A stretch of 64,000 bases of DNA, taken from contig NZ_PCPR01000001.1 in assembly GCF_002979775.1 (NCBI RefSeq), forward strand, positions 248,001-312,000, in the 5' to 3' direction. Made by a program: the position numbers and the translations under genes. Positions 26,390 to 34,880 of this stretch are shown one piece after another; position 1 is the stretch's first letter; each line of letters starts with the position of its first letter. The notes under the pieces are model-generated. The model ran no database searches. It saw only the letters and a program-made list of their open reading frames with translations, and was not told where the DNA came from. The DNA is from Arthrobacter sp. MYb23. Lineage in GTDB: Bacteria; Actinomycetota; Actinomycetes; Actinomycetales; Micrococcaceae.

Positions 26390-27061
26390 TTGATTTCCTT
26401 TGACATTGTTCTTCTTTGGCTTGACCTCATCGGCGTGTTCTTTTTTGCTGTGTCAGGCTCGTTGTTGGCGGCCCGGAAGCAGTTCGACTTCGTGGGTTCC
26501 ATACTTCTCGCGTCCATCGCGGCACTGGGCGGTGGCGTAATCCGTGACATCGTGATCAACGCCGGTCCCCCTATCGCTTTTACCAACCCCGCGTACCTGG
26601 CCCCGCCGTTGTTGGCTGCGCTGCTGGTTTACTACTTGTTCTCCTCAGTGCAGCGCTTCACCTCTCTGCTGACCCTGTTCGACGCCGGCGGGCTGGCCTT
26701 GTTCTGCATCACGGGCACGCTGAAGGCAATCGGCGCGGGCATGAATCCGGTGGCTGCGATCCTGCTGGGGGTCACCACAGCCGTGGGCGGAGGCCTGCTC
26801 CGCGACATCACCGCGAACGAAATCCCTACCTTGTTCAACAACCGCGATATCTATGCTCTGCCGGCCTTCGCGGGTGCCGGCTTGACCACGTTGTTGTGGA
26901 ACCTTGGCCTGTTCAACGGGGTAACCGCTTGTGTCATTGCCGGCGTTGTTTTCGCTTTCCGGGTAACCGCGTGGCGGCGCAGTTGGTATGTGCCGTTGGC
27001 TGTGCGCGGATGGCATCGAGCAGCCACCGGTGGGGGCGCAATTTCAGGTCCCCGGGATTAG
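26390..27061 (+). CDS. TRIC-type cation channel family membrane protein (UPF0126)
   Basis: 223 residues starting at TTG 26390. Two repeats of the GGGVIRDIV / GGGLLRDITANEIP motif, each in a three-helix bundle, identify the prokaryotic TRIC/YadS family of potassium channels. Seven hydrophobic segments are visible. Divergent from the chelatase, 63 bp apart. The start lacks a strong ribosome site; an in-frame ATG is not available nearby. Confidence 0.85.
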   Translation: MISFDIVLLWLDLIGVFFFAVSGSLLAARKQFDFVGSILLASIAALGGGVIRDIVINAGPPIAFTNPAYLAPPLLAALLVYYLFSSVQRFTSLLTLFDAGGLALFCITGTLKAIGAGMNPVAAILLGVTTAVGGGLLRDITANEIPTLFNNRDIYALPAFAGAGLTTLLWNLGLFNGVTACVIAGVVFAFRVTAWRRSWYVPLAVRGWHRAATGGGAISGPRD

Positions 27062-27074
27062 CTAGGATAAGAGC

Positions 27075-27500
27075 ATGACTGACATGTTCCTCGAGAAGTT
27101 CCGCGCGCTGGTCCCAAAGTATCTCGAGGATGAATGGCAGGAAGAAGACGGCCTCACGCCCGACGAACTGGACGACGCCCTCTCCGATCACTCCTTCACC
27201 ATCCCGCTGGTTCTGCGCGAGTTCTACCTTGCAATCGGTGGCTGCGAGGACCTCATGGAGGCCTACCACTACTTCTGGGACCCTGAGGAACTCGAAGTAG
27301 ACGACGAAGGCTTCCTCATGTTCCTTGAGGACGAGGACGAACAGTTCACCTGGGGCTTCCGCACCGCCGATCTCAGCATCCCGGACCCCATCGTCTGGCG
27401 TCGCAACAACGCCCGCGGCCAGTGGAAGAGCGAAGAAGGTACATTCTCCGAGTTCGCCTTCGACATGTTCGAGTGGGCATTCAACGACGACGAAGACTAA
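27075..27500 (+). CDS. SUKH/SMI1-KNR4-like acidic protein
   Basis: 141 residues, very acidic. FTIPLVLREFYLAIGG, then AYHYFWDPEEL and GFLMFLEDEDEQFTWGF, are the pattern of the SUKH superfamily, whose members often serve as immunity proteins in polymorphic-toxin systems. No toxin partner lies next to it; it is 13 bp after the TRIC gene and ends at a strong terminator. Function unknown. Confidence 0.72.
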   Translation: MTDMFLEKFRALVPKYLEDEWQEEDGLTPDELDDALSDHSFTIPLVLREFYLAIGGCEDLMEAYHYFWDPEELEVDDEGFLMFLEDEDEQFTWGFRTADLSIPDPIVWRRNNARGQWKSEEGTFSEFAFDMFEWAFNDDED

Positions 27501-27515
27501 GTTTCACTTTTGGAG

Positions 27516-27556
27516 CAGCCCCTTCCCACCCATTTTGGGTTGGGAAGGGGCTGTTT
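27516..27556 (+). terminator. Terminator after SUKH-like gene
   Basis: CAGCCCCTTCCCA (27516-27528) pairs exactly with TGGGAAGGGGCTG (27541-27553), followed by TTTCCTTT. Confidence 0.85.
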
Positions 27557-27574
27557 CCTTTGCGGGCCGTGCGG

Positions 27575-27660
27575 CCACCACCCACTTTGATTTTGAAACT
27601 GCCCTGACACGCCGTACACGGGGCGTGTCGGCGGAAGTTTGCGGCCAAAGTTGGTGATGG
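27575..27660. repeat. CCACCCACTTTGA palindromic element, copy A
   Basis: Outer arm CCACCACCCACTTTGA at 27575-27590, inner hairpin ACACGCC / GGCGTGT at about 27607-27628, and a degraded right arm CCAAAGTTGGTGATGG at 27645-27660. It is related to the copies at 28621 and 28939. Confidence 0.75.
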
Positions 27661-27681
27661 CGGTACAGGCACAGACGGAGC

Positions 27682-28551
27682 TCACGACGGCGGGACCCAC
27701 CCGGGTGCGTACCTCGCCGGCGCAAAGCGGCCGACTTCCCTATTGAGCAGGACTGCCAGGACTTCGGCGACCATTCTCTCCGGATGGTGTACGACGTCCA
27801 CGTAGTAATAGTGGAGAGACAAGAAGCCTCCGCGCATGCCCGCGTTATTCCTGTATTGGTCCTTCTTGACCTGTTTCCCCTCCAGGTGAGTGCCGCCGTC
27901 GAGTTCTACAATCAGGCATTCATTGACCACACAGTCCACCTCTCCCACACCGGGCACGTCCACGTGCATACGGACTCGTAGACCTGCCCGTGTGAAATGC
28001 GTGTGGGCCAGCACCTCCAAGAGTGAATCGGCACGAGGCAGAACCAAATCCAACGTTCCGCGGACCCTGCCGTTCCGGTTGCCGGGCAGCTTCGATCTTA
28101 GGAAACTTGTGGACAGGAGTGCTTGGCTGACTGCGCTCTGCACCATGACAAGCGCTTCCAATTCCGGTAGGCATCTGAGGGCGTGGATCAGGACATCCGC
28201 TACCCCTGCAACTGGTAGATACGGGTGTGCCGTGTGTAAGCAGGCTCCGTGATGGACTACACCCCGTCTCGCTAGTCCAGTACTGCAGCTCATATGGAGA
28301 GAGCCGGGATCCCCAAGGGTCCAAAGCCGATAGAAGCGAGCTGCTGTAACGCAGGTAAGTAAGCCATCGGCTCGAAAGGCGGCAACGACGTCGAGGTCTG
28401 CCTCTTTAGAGGTGTAGACGCCACGGTGAAGGCGTGTCGCTCGACCGTCCATCACGGCATTTGCAAGCATGCGGCGAGTAAAGCCGGCAGTCAGCAGGGT
28501 CCGAGTGGTCGCTGCTCCGCGCCGGCTTTGGAGGAAATTGATGATGTCCAT
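27682..28551 (-). CDS. AbiEi-antitoxin/DUF559-like protein
   Basis: 289 residues. The N-terminal half (LLTAGFTRRMLANAVMDGRATRLHRGVYTS) has the winged-helix signature of AbiEi-type antitoxin domains. The C-terminal half (VPGVGEVDCVVNECLIVELDGGTHLEGKQVKKDQYRNN) resembles the DUF559/Vsr-like nuclease fold with the ELDG catalytic region. Actinobacterial genomes carry many such proteins without a partner toxin, and their role is unknown. This copy is bracketed by three palindromic elements (27575, 28621, 28939) and has no operon partner. Confidence 0.75.
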   Translation of the reverse strand: MDIINFLQSRRGAATTRTLLTAGFTRRMLANAVMDGRATRLHRGVYTSKEADLDVVAAFRADGLLTCVTAARFYRLWTLGDPGSLHMSCSTGLARRGVVHHGACLHTAHPYLPVAGVADVLIHALRCLPELEALVMVQSAVSQALLSTSFLRSKLPGNRNGRVRGTLDLVLPRADSLLEVLAHTHFTRAGLRVRMHVDVPGVGEVDCVVNECLIVELDGGTHLEGKQVKKDQYRNNAGMRGGFLSLHYYYVDVVHHPERMVAEVLAVLLNREVGRFAPARYAPGWVPPS

Positions 28552-28620
28552 ACAGCCATGCTGGCTTTTATAGGACGCTGCGCTGGCTGGGGAGTTCTCC
28601 TATGTGGACAACTCCGTGCA

Positions 28621-28712
28621 CCTCCACCACCAGCTTTGCCCACCTTGAAGGCTGCAACACACCGCCAAAACAGCGTGTCCGTCGCTTCCAAAATTCAAAG
28701 TTGGTGGCGGAG
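28621..28712. repeat. CCACCCACTTTGA palindromic element, copy B
   Basis: CCTCCACCACCAGCTTTG left end, internal AACACACCGCC/ CAGCGTGTCC pair, and right end TTCAAAGTTGGTGGCGGAGG. Diverged relative of copy C. It lies upstream of the AbiEi-like gene. Confidence 0.65.
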
Positions 28713-28938
28713 GATCGGCGCGCAGCTGTAAATCTTGCTGCAGCATCACAAAAACCGTTGACCCGCAGAGTTGCATATGTGACAGAATTGTCATAAGCTT
28801 TTCACGGATCCACTAAATGCCTCCGGTGGGTCTGATGCGAACGGAGATTGTGGTCCCGGTTCGGTGCAGCGTATGACTCGTAACGCTGCAGCGAGCCGGG
28901 GCCATTCCGTTTTTCCCGCGATTTGATGGTGGCGCGTG
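28713..28938. other. Gene-free spacer between palindromic elements B and C
   Basis: No gene seen, and noticeably richer in A+T than its surroundings around 28736-28810. It holds TGACA-GAAT-TGTCA, a small inverted repeat at about 28780-28793, and TTGCAT upstream of it, so a promoter is possible. Nothing downstream is in the right orientation until the convergent prenyl synthase at 29125. Confidence 0.4.
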
Positions 28939-29027
28939 CGCCCACCACCCACTTTGATTCCCCAAACTGCCCAACACGCCGCAACCGCTGGCGTGTCACC
29001 GCACCCGGCCCCTCAAAGTGGGTGGCG
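28939..29027. repeat. CCACCCACTTTGA palindromic element, copy C (best preserved)
   Basis: Outer arms CCACCCACTTTGA (28945-28957) and TCAAAGTGGGTGG (29013-29025) match perfectly over 13 bp, enclosing an inner stem ACACGCC (28974-28980) and GGCGTGT (28990-28996). It has the layout of a palindromic or miniature mobile element. No transposase or target duplication was recognised. Confidence 0.8.
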
Positions 29028-29072
29028 TAGGTACGCGGCCCCAGCGCTTACTCAGACGAGAACGTGGGCAGC

Positions 29073-29110
29073 AAAAAACAGGCGCCCAACCCATGAGAGT
29101 CGGACGCCTG
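29073..29110 (-). terminator. Terminator after polyprenyl synthase gene
   Basis: On the minus strand, CAGGCGTCC pairs with GGGCGCCTG and is followed by TTTTTT (29078-29073). It ends the menG-menJ-prenyl synthase operon. Confidence 0.85.
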
Positions 29111-29124
29111 CCTAAGAGAAAAAC

Positions 29125-30228
29125 CTAGCTGCTGCGGTCCACTACAGCATGGGCGAAGTTGGTCAACGACGCCTTCACGACGCCCTCCGGCAGCGGGTCC
29201 AGAGCCGCAACGGCTTCGGCGGACCACTGGCGGGCGATCTTCCAGGACTCGTTGGTGACAGGGTGCTCGCGCAGTCCGGCCACGGCTTCAGCCAGAGCTG
29301 CATCGGAGGACAAATCGCCGTCGATCAATTCAAGGAGGGCAGCTGCGGAGGCATCCCCCGCAGCAGCATCCCGGCGAAGCAACAGGACGGGCAAGGTGGG
29401 AACGCCCTCGCGGAGGTCGGTTCCCGGTGACTTGCCGGACTTGACCTTCACACCGGTGACATCAATGACGTCGTCGGCAAGCTGGAAGGCCACGCCAACC
29501 TTCTCGCCATATTCCACCAGCAGGTCCTCGTAGGACTCGTCGGCGCCGGCGAAGATCGCGCCCAACTGGCCGGACGCTGCCACCAGTGAGCCGGTCTTGT
29601 CAGCGATGACGGACAAATAGTGATCTACGGGATCTTCGTCTTCCCGCGGTCCCACGGTCTCGTGGAGCTGGCCGAGGCACAAGCGCTCAAAGGTCCGCGC
29701 TTGGATGCCCAGCGCCCGGGAACCGAGCTCGGACACCAGGATGGAGGCGCGGGCAAAGATGAGGTCGCCGGTAAGAATGGCCACTGAGTTGCCCCATACT
29801 TCGTGGGCAGTGGGAGCGCCGCGGCGGAAGGGAGCGGAGTCCATCACGTCGTCGTGGTACAGGGTGGCAAGGTGCGTCAGTTCCACCACAACAGCAGCTT
29901 GGACTACCTCGGGACGTGAAGCATCACCGAGGTGGGCACACAGAAGAGTCAGGAGCGGACGAATGCGCTTGCCGCCGGCTTCCACCAAGTGGCGCGACGT
30001 CGCGTCAGCCAAAGGATCCGAGTTGGAGATGGCTTCGCGGAGCTTCTTCTCCACCCGGGCAAGGTTGGTGGTGATGGCCGGGCCCAGCTCGGCATCGCCG
30101 GCAATGGCAGCGAATCCAGCGGGCAGCTGGAGTCCCGTTGCGATCGCGGTGGTGTTGGGAGCAGGCTCAACAGCCTGCGGCAAGCCGTGCCCGGCATGCG
30201 TCCAGCTGTGTTCGGCAGAGTTCGTCAC
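29125..30228 (-). CDS. Polyprenyl diphosphate synthase (menaquinone side chain)
   Basis: 367 residues. First Asp-rich motif DDVMD at about 126-130 after LATLYH; second motif QLADDVIDVTG; both bind Mg and the allylic diphosphate. GGKRIRPLLTLL is typical of trans-prenyl synthases. Residue choice suggests a long-chain enzyme (heptaprenyl to nonaprenyl). Located downstream of menJ and menG, it most likely makes the isoprenoid chain of menaquinone. The chain length cannot be read directly. Confidence 0.9.
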   Translation of the reverse strand: MTNSAEHSWTHAGHGLPQAVEPAPNTTAIATGLQLPAGFAAIAGDAELGPAITTNLARVEKKLREAISNSDPLADATSRHLVEAGGKRIRPLLTLLCAHLGDASRPEVVQAAVVVELTHLATLYHDDVMDSAPFRRGAPTAHEVWGNSVAILTGDLIFARASILVSELGSRALGIQARTFERLCLGQLHETVGPREDEDPVDHYLSVIADKTGSLVAASGQLGAIFAGADESYEDLLVEYGEKVGVAFQLADDVIDVTGVKVKSGKSPGTDLREGVPTLPVLLLRRDAAAGDASAAALLELIDGDLSSDAALAEAVAGLREHPVTNESWKIARQWSAEAVAALDPLPEGVVKASLTNFAHAVVDRSS

Positions 30229-30237
30229 GGGTTAACC

Positions 30238-31581
30238 CTAACTAGTTGTTGCGGAGACCGCGGTGTTGGTATCTGCCGGCGTAAGGGCGCGGGCAGAGGA
30301 AGTGTTGGAGGTAGCCGGAACCAGCATCTCGAGGACGCGGATAACGCGGTCTTCGAAGCCCTTCGCGGACGGATCCGTGAGGTTGGCCAGCATTCGAACC
30401 ACAAAGCGCATGAGCACAGGGATGGGCATGCCCGTGCGCAATGCCAGCTTCATCACGGCAGGCTTCCCAATCAAAGAGGCAAACATGCGGCCCAGGGTGA
30501 AGTGTGAACCCCACTGGTCCCGCACATAGTCCGCGTACCGCGCGAGGTGAGCATCGGCGTCGTGCGTGGACCATCCGGCAGAAGCCGAGCGCGACGAAGC
30601 GTCAATCAAGAACTCAGCTGCGAACCGGGCAGATTCCATCGCGTAGGAAATGCCCTCGCCGTTGAACGGGGACACCATGCCACCGGCATCGCCCAGGAGG
30701 AGCAGCCCGGGCGAGTAGTGCGGCGTGCGGTTGAAGCCCATGGGCAGCGCTGCGCCACGGATCTCCCCCACCTGATTTTCGGGCGTGAAGCCCCACTCTG
30801 AGGGCATCCCGGCGGTCCATTCGCGGAGGACCTGCTTGTAGTCGAGCTTGCCAAATTCCTTGGAGGAGTTCAGGATTCCCAGGCCAACGTTGGATGTTCC
30901 GTCGCCAACCCCGAACACCCAGCCGTATCCGGGCAGCGGCTTTCCGGACTTGCCGGGGAGTTCCAGCCAGCCTTCCATCCAGTCATCATCATGCCTGGGC
31001 GAGGTGAAGTACGTACGGACTGCGACGCCCAGCGGCCGGTCGTCGCGTTTGTGCATGCCCAGCGACACAGCAGTTCGCGTTGAGTTGCCGTCCGCGGCGA
31101 GTACGACGTCGGCGTGGAAGTCGCGCGTTTCGCCCGTCTTGCGTCCGGACTCGTCCAGGATGGAAGCCTGGACGCCGATGACGCGGCCATCTTCTGCAGT
31201 CAATGCGGAGGTGACGCTGTGGCGTTCAAGCACGACGGCGCCCGCCGACTCGGCGTGGCGGGCCAGGTCCTCGTCAAAACCGAGTCGGGTCCGGATCAGG
31301 CCGTAGGTGGGAAAGTCGGCCACCTCGGGCCATGGCAGTTCGATGGTGCGGCCACCGGCGATCAGGCGGAGGCCCTTGTTGCGCCTCCAACCCTCCGAGA
31401 CAGCGTGCGGCAGTCCTAGCTTCTGGATTTCGCGAACGGCTCGAGGAGTCAGGCCGTCGCCGCACACTTTTTCACGGGGAAAGGAAGTCTTTTCCAGCAC
31501 CGTGACATCGATGCCCTGCTGGGCGAGGTAATACGCAGCGGTGGACCCGGCCGGGCCCGCGCCAACAATCAGTACTTTCAC
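30238..31581 (-). CDS. menJ: Geranylgeranyl reductase-family flavoprotein, menaquinone reductase type
   Basis: 447 residues. N-terminal FAD motif VLIVGAGPAGSTAAYYLAQQG, then PREKVCGDGLTPRAV and LGDAGGMVSPFNGEGISYAM, as in the geranylgeranyl reductase family. Mycobacterial homologues (MenJ) saturate the beta isoprene of menaquinone. Ends with Ala/Thr-rich tail. 9 bp separate it from the prenyl synthase gene and 27 bp from menG, so the three form an operon transcribed right to left. MenJ function is inferred from this context; a role in other lipid reduction is an alternative. Confidence 0.85.
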   Translation of the reverse strand: MKVLIVGAGPAGSTAAYYLAQQGIDVTVLEKTSFPREKVCGDGLTPRAVREIQKLGLPHAVSEGWRRNKGLRLIAGGRTIELPWPEVADFPTYGLIRTRLGFDEDLARHAESAGAVVLERHSVTSALTAEDGRVIGVQASILDESGRKTGETRDFHADVVLAADGNSTRTAVSLGMHKRDDRPLGVAVRTYFTSPRHDDDWMEGWLELPGKSGKPLPGYGWVFGVGDGTSNVGLGILNSSKEFGKLDYKQVLREWTAGMPSEWGFTPENQVGEIRGAALPMGFNRTPHYSPGLLLLGDAGGMVSPFNGEGISYAMESARFAAEFLIDASSRSASAGWSTHDADAHLARYADYVRDQWGSHFTLGRMFASLIGKPAVMKLALRTGMPIPVLMRFVVRMLANLTDPSAKGFEDRVIRVLEMLVPATSNTSSARALTPADTNTAVSATTS

Positions 31582-31608
31582 GACGTCCTAATCAACGGGC
31601 TGTGCTGG

Positions 31609-32370
31609 TTAGCCGGCTTGGTGGCGCGGCTTGATCTGGCGGCGGAGCTTGGCCACGGGAACACTTTCGCGGTGCTCGGCGGGCTTCTGTGCACGGTGCA
31701 CGGCAACAATGCCACCGCTGAGGTTGCGGTAGGTGACGTCCGTCCAGCCGGCGTCCTTGAGCCACTGGGCTAAATGATCCTGGTCCGGCCAGGCGCGGAT
31801 GGACTCGGCGAGGTACACGTAGGCGTCCGGGTTGGAGGAGACCTTGGTGGCGATGGCCGGGAGCGCGCGCATCAGGTACTCGGTGTAGAGGTTGCGCCAC
31901 AGGGGAACCACGGGGTGGGAGAACTCGGCAATGACCAGGCGGCCGCCAGGCTTGGTGACGCGCAGCATCTCCTCGAGGGCTTTGCGGGGTTCAACCACGT
32001 TGCGGAGGCCGAAGGAAATGGTGGAAGCGTCGAAGCTGTTGTCAGCGAACGGCAGGTTGGTGGCGTCGCCTGCAATGAAGTCGATGTCCGGGCGGCGGCG
32101 TTTGCCTACCTTGAGCATGCCCAGGGAGAAGTCGCATGCCACGACGTCCACGCCTGCGTCGGCGTAGGGTTCGCTGGATGTTCCCGTTCCGGCGGCGAGG
32201 TCCAGGACCTTCTGACCCACCTTGACGTCCATGGCATCAACCACGATCCGGCGCCAACGCCGCGTCTGGCCCATGGACAGGACATCATTGACGACGTCGT
32301 ATTTTGGGGCGACATCATCAAACATCGTCGCAACTTCGTCCGGACGCTTTTCCAAGGATGCTCGGTTCAC
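31609..32370 (-). CDS. menG: Demethylmenaquinone methyltransferase
   Basis: 253 residues, GTG start at 32370. UbiE/MenG signature: [28 protein letters not shown] motif [14 protein letters not shown], and [24 protein letters not shown]. It adds the methyl group to demethylmenaquinone, the last common step of menaquinone synthesis. Divergent from menF, with a 91-bp gap that contains promoters for both. Heads the menG-menJ-prenyl synthase operon. Confidence 0.95.
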   Translation of the reverse strand: MNRASLEKRPDEVATMFDDVAPKYDVVNDVLSMGQTRRWRRIVVDAMDVKVGQKVLDLAAGTGTSSEPYADAGVDVVACDFSLGMLKVGKRRRPDIDFIAGDATNLPFADNSFDASTISFGLRNVVEPRKALEEMLRVTKPGGRLVIAEFSHPVVPLWRNLYTEYLMRALPAIATKVSSNPDAYVYLAESIRAWPDQDHLAQWLKDAGWTDVTYRNLSGGIVAVHRAQKPAEHRESVPVAKLRRQIKPRHQAG

Positions 32371-32461
32371 CCTGTAATTGTCTCAGACATTCAACCGACT
32401 TTGCTGCGCTGTAGAAGTCGGCTCAGATTCTGGCTGAACTCGGGAGTACTGTTGTTCCATC

Positions 32462-33832
32462 ATGACGAGCACGCTCCGCACCTTGACAGTCCCCCTGAAT
32501 GTTGAAACATCCTCCGGGGGGCTGCCGTCGTTTCTGGTGCGGGACGACGTCCTGTGCTGGTCCCGCCGCGAAGCCGGCCTGGTTGGCTACGGCGAACTGA
32601 CCCGCTTCAAGGCCACCGGTCCCGAGCGGTTCCTTGAGGCCGACATCTGGTGGCGACACCTCATTATTGAGGCGGAAATCACGGATCTGGTGGAGGTCCC
32701 GGGCACTGGTCCGGTGGCTTTCGGCTCCTTTGCCTTCTCCAAAACCTCCCCGCACGTTTCCCGCTTGATCCTTCCGGAGCTGGTGATCGGCATGCGGGAC
32801 GGCCGCGCCTGGGCCACGCAGTTAACGTTCGACGACGGCCCCCTCACCGAGGCAGGCGTCCTCGCCTCCGTGGACCGCTGGCTTACTGAGCCGGAGCCCA
32901 ACGGCGACCGTCCTGCCACCGGAGGGCCCGACGTCGGACTCTCGCCGGACGCTATTGCCGCGAACGGTTCAGCTGGTCACCCCAGCCGCGGTTCCTTAAG
33001 CCGCGGCTCCCTGAGTGAGGCCGCTTGGATGCAGGCCGTCTCCAACGGCGTGGAGGAGATCCGCGCCGGAAAGCTGGAGAAGCTGGTGCTGGCCCGCGAC
33101 GTCGTGGCGAACCTTCCTGAGGGCGTCAACGCCGCTGAGGTTCTTCGTCAACTCGCCGCGAGGTACCGCGAATGCTGGACGTACGGCGTCGACGGACTGG
33201 TGGGTGCTACGCCGGAGATGCTGATTCAGGTGGAGGGCCGCACTGCGCAGGCCCGCGTGCTGGCTGGAACCTTGGATCGCCGCGACGCGGACGGCATGGA
33301 TGGGTCCCCCATGGAGTATGCGGAACGGGTCCTGGCTGGCTCGGAAAAACAGCGCCACGAGCACGAGATCGCCATAGATTCACTGACCCGGCAGCTCGCT
33401 CCTTTCTCCGAGGCGATGAATTCCCATAGCGAGCCCTTCATTCTGGAGCTGCCCAACGTCTGGCATCTTGCCTCGGACGTGAAGGCGGAGCTGGCGGACA
33501 TCGAGGGTCACGTTCCTACCTGCCTTGCCCTGATCAACGCCCTGCACCCCACCGCGGCGGTCTGCGGAACGCCCACTTTGGTAGCCGGTGCCCTGATCCG
33601 CAAACTGGAGCATTTGGACCGCGGCCCTTACGCCGGGCCGGTGGGTTGGCTGGACGCTGCCGGCAATGGCGAGTGGGGCATCGCACTCCGTGGCGCTGTG
33701 ATTGAGGATGCCAACACTGTGCGCTTGTACGCGGGCTGCGGGATTGTGGAAGGGTCCGTGCCTGAGGCCGAATTGGCTGAGACGTGGGCTAAATTCCGGC
33801 CGATGCTGGAAGCGCTGGGGATCACGCGCTAA
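32462..33832 (+). CDS. menF: Isochorismate synthase
   Basis: 456 residues. C-terminal chorismate-binding domain: LEKLVLARDVVAN, VGATPEMLI, LAGTLDRRDA, LPNVWHLASDVKAEL, HPTAAVCGTPTLVAG, YAGPVGWLDAAGNGEWGIALRGA and LYAGCGIVEGS are all in the expected order. It converts chorismate to isochorismate, the first committed menaquinone step. Its ATG lies about 90 bp from menG on the other strand. menD and menC follow further right. Confidence 0.93.
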   Translation: MTSTLRTLTVPLNVETSSGGLPSFLVRDDVLCWSRREAGLVGYGELTRFKATGPERFLEADIWWRHLIIEAEITDLVEVPGTGPVAFGSFAFSKTSPHVSRLILPELVIGMRDGRAWATQLTFDDGPLTEAGVLASVDRWLTEPEPNGDRPATGGPDVGLSPDAIAANGSAGHPSRGSLSRGSLSEAAWMQAVSNGVEEIRAGKLEKLVLARDVVANLPEGVNAAEVLRQLAARYRECWTYGVDGLVGATPEMLIQVEGRTAQARVLAGTLDRRDADGMDGSPMEYAERVLAGSEKQRHEHEIAIDSLTRQLAPFSEAMNSHSEPFILELPNVWHLASDVKAELADIEGHVPTCLALINALHPTAAVCGTPTLVAGALIRKLEHLDRGPYAGPVGWLDAAGNGEWGIALRGAVIEDANTVRLYAGCGIVEGSVPEAELAETWAKFRPMLEALGITR

Positions 33833-33938
33833 ATCTGGGATTCCAGACAGGACCCCTGCAAGCGGGGTTGATATGTAGGTAATGTTGTTATCCAATAGTG
33901 AAACTTCGTTTCCTGTGATGCACATCTCACGTTCGGCG

Positions 33939-33944
33939 CTACAC
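33939..33944 (+). promoter_or_regulatory. Possible -10 box (TACACT) upstream of amino-acid ABC operon
   Basis: TACACT at 33939-33944 in an otherwise A+T-richer 158-bp gap, followed 40 bases later by AAAAGG and the ATG at 33991. No clear -35. Weak call based on position and sequence. Confidence 0.35.
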
Positions 33945-33990
33945 TAAAACCGACTCAGTTCAGCATCCACCGCAACAAAAGGTAAACAAC

Positions 33991-34788
33991 ATGCAGATCT
34001 CCCGTTCGGTTCTGTCCGGCACCAAGATTGCCGCCGTGCTCGCAGCCGGCGCCCTGGCCCTGACCGCCTGTGGTGGTTCCTCCACCCCTGCCGCGTCCTC
34101 GGAGTCGGGTCTCAAGCTCGTCAATGCCGGCAAGCTCACGGTGTGCTCGGACGTTCCCTACGAGCCCTTCGAATTCCAGAAGGACGGCAAGATCGTCGGC
34201 TTCGATATGGACATCGCCGCCGAGATCGCCAAGGACGTCAAAGCAGAACTCAACGTAGTGGACAGCTCCTTCGAAGCAATCGAGACCGGCACCGCGCTGA
34301 CCGGTTGCGATGTCTCCATTTCCTCGATCTCCATCACGGACGTCCGCAAGAGCGTCATGGACTTCTCCACCCCGTACTTGGACGACGACCTGACCCTCGT
34401 GGCCACCTCGTCCTCCGGTATCTCCAACATCGACGGCGCCAAGGGCAAGAAGGTGGGCGTCCAGCAGGCCACCACTGGCGCCCAGTACGCCAAGGACAAG
34501 GGAATCGACGCCCAGCAGTTCGAAGACTCCGGCCTCCTGGTCCAGGCCCTCAAGGCCGGCACCATCGATGCCGCAGTGGGCAACCAGTCCGTACTTGGCT
34601 ACGCCATCAAGGACGATTCCAACCTCAAGCGCGTGGAAGACTACGCCACGGGCGAGAAGCTGGGCATCTCCATCAAGAAGGGCAACACCGCCATGGCGGA
34701 TGCCGTGAACGCCACGCTGAAGCGCATCACCGATGACGGCTCCCTGAAGAAGTTCGAGACCACCTGGTTCGGCGAAGCCACCAAGTAG
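33991..34788 (+). CDS. Amino-acid ABC transporter substrate-binding lipoprotein
   Basis: 265 residues. Lipoprotein signal with lipobox LTAC (Cys27), then KLTVCSDVPYEPFEF and DMDIAAEIAKDVKAELNVVDSSFEAI, the polar-amino-acid binding fold (family 3). SVMDFSTPYLDDDLTLVA and GVQQATTGAQYA are typical of this fold. Its partner permease and ATPase follow on the same strand, after an intervening hairpin (34820-34851). Ligand probably a polar or acidic amino acid; not determined. Confidence 0.93.
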   Translation: MQISRSVLSGTKIAAVLAAGALALTACGGSSTPAASSESGLKLVNAGKLTVCSDVPYEPFEFQKDGKIVGFDMDIAAEIAKDVKAELNVVDSSFEAIETGTALTGCDVSISSISITDVRKSVMDFSTPYLDDDLTLVATSSSGISNIDGAKGKKVGVQQATTGAQYAKDKGIDAQQFEDSGLLVQALKAGTIDAAVGNQSVLGYAIKDDSNLKRVEDYATGEKLGISIKKGNTAMADAVNATLKRITDDGSLKKFETTWFGEATK

Positions 34789-34819
34789 TCCGAGCCCCGG
34801 CTCCCAAGATCACGTAGGC

Positions 34820-34851
34820 GGGCCCCGAAACGATCCGTTGTTTCGGGGCCC
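34820..34851 (+). terminator. Hairpin between binding-protein and permease genes
   Basis: GGGCCCCGAAAC (34820-34831) pairs perfectly with GTTTCGGGGCCC (34840-34851) around GATCCGTT. No T-run follows. Likely a partial terminator or transcript stabiliser that keeps binding protein in excess. Confidence 0.7.
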
Positions 34852-34880
34852 CACCTGCGCAACATGAATGTGAGAAACCC

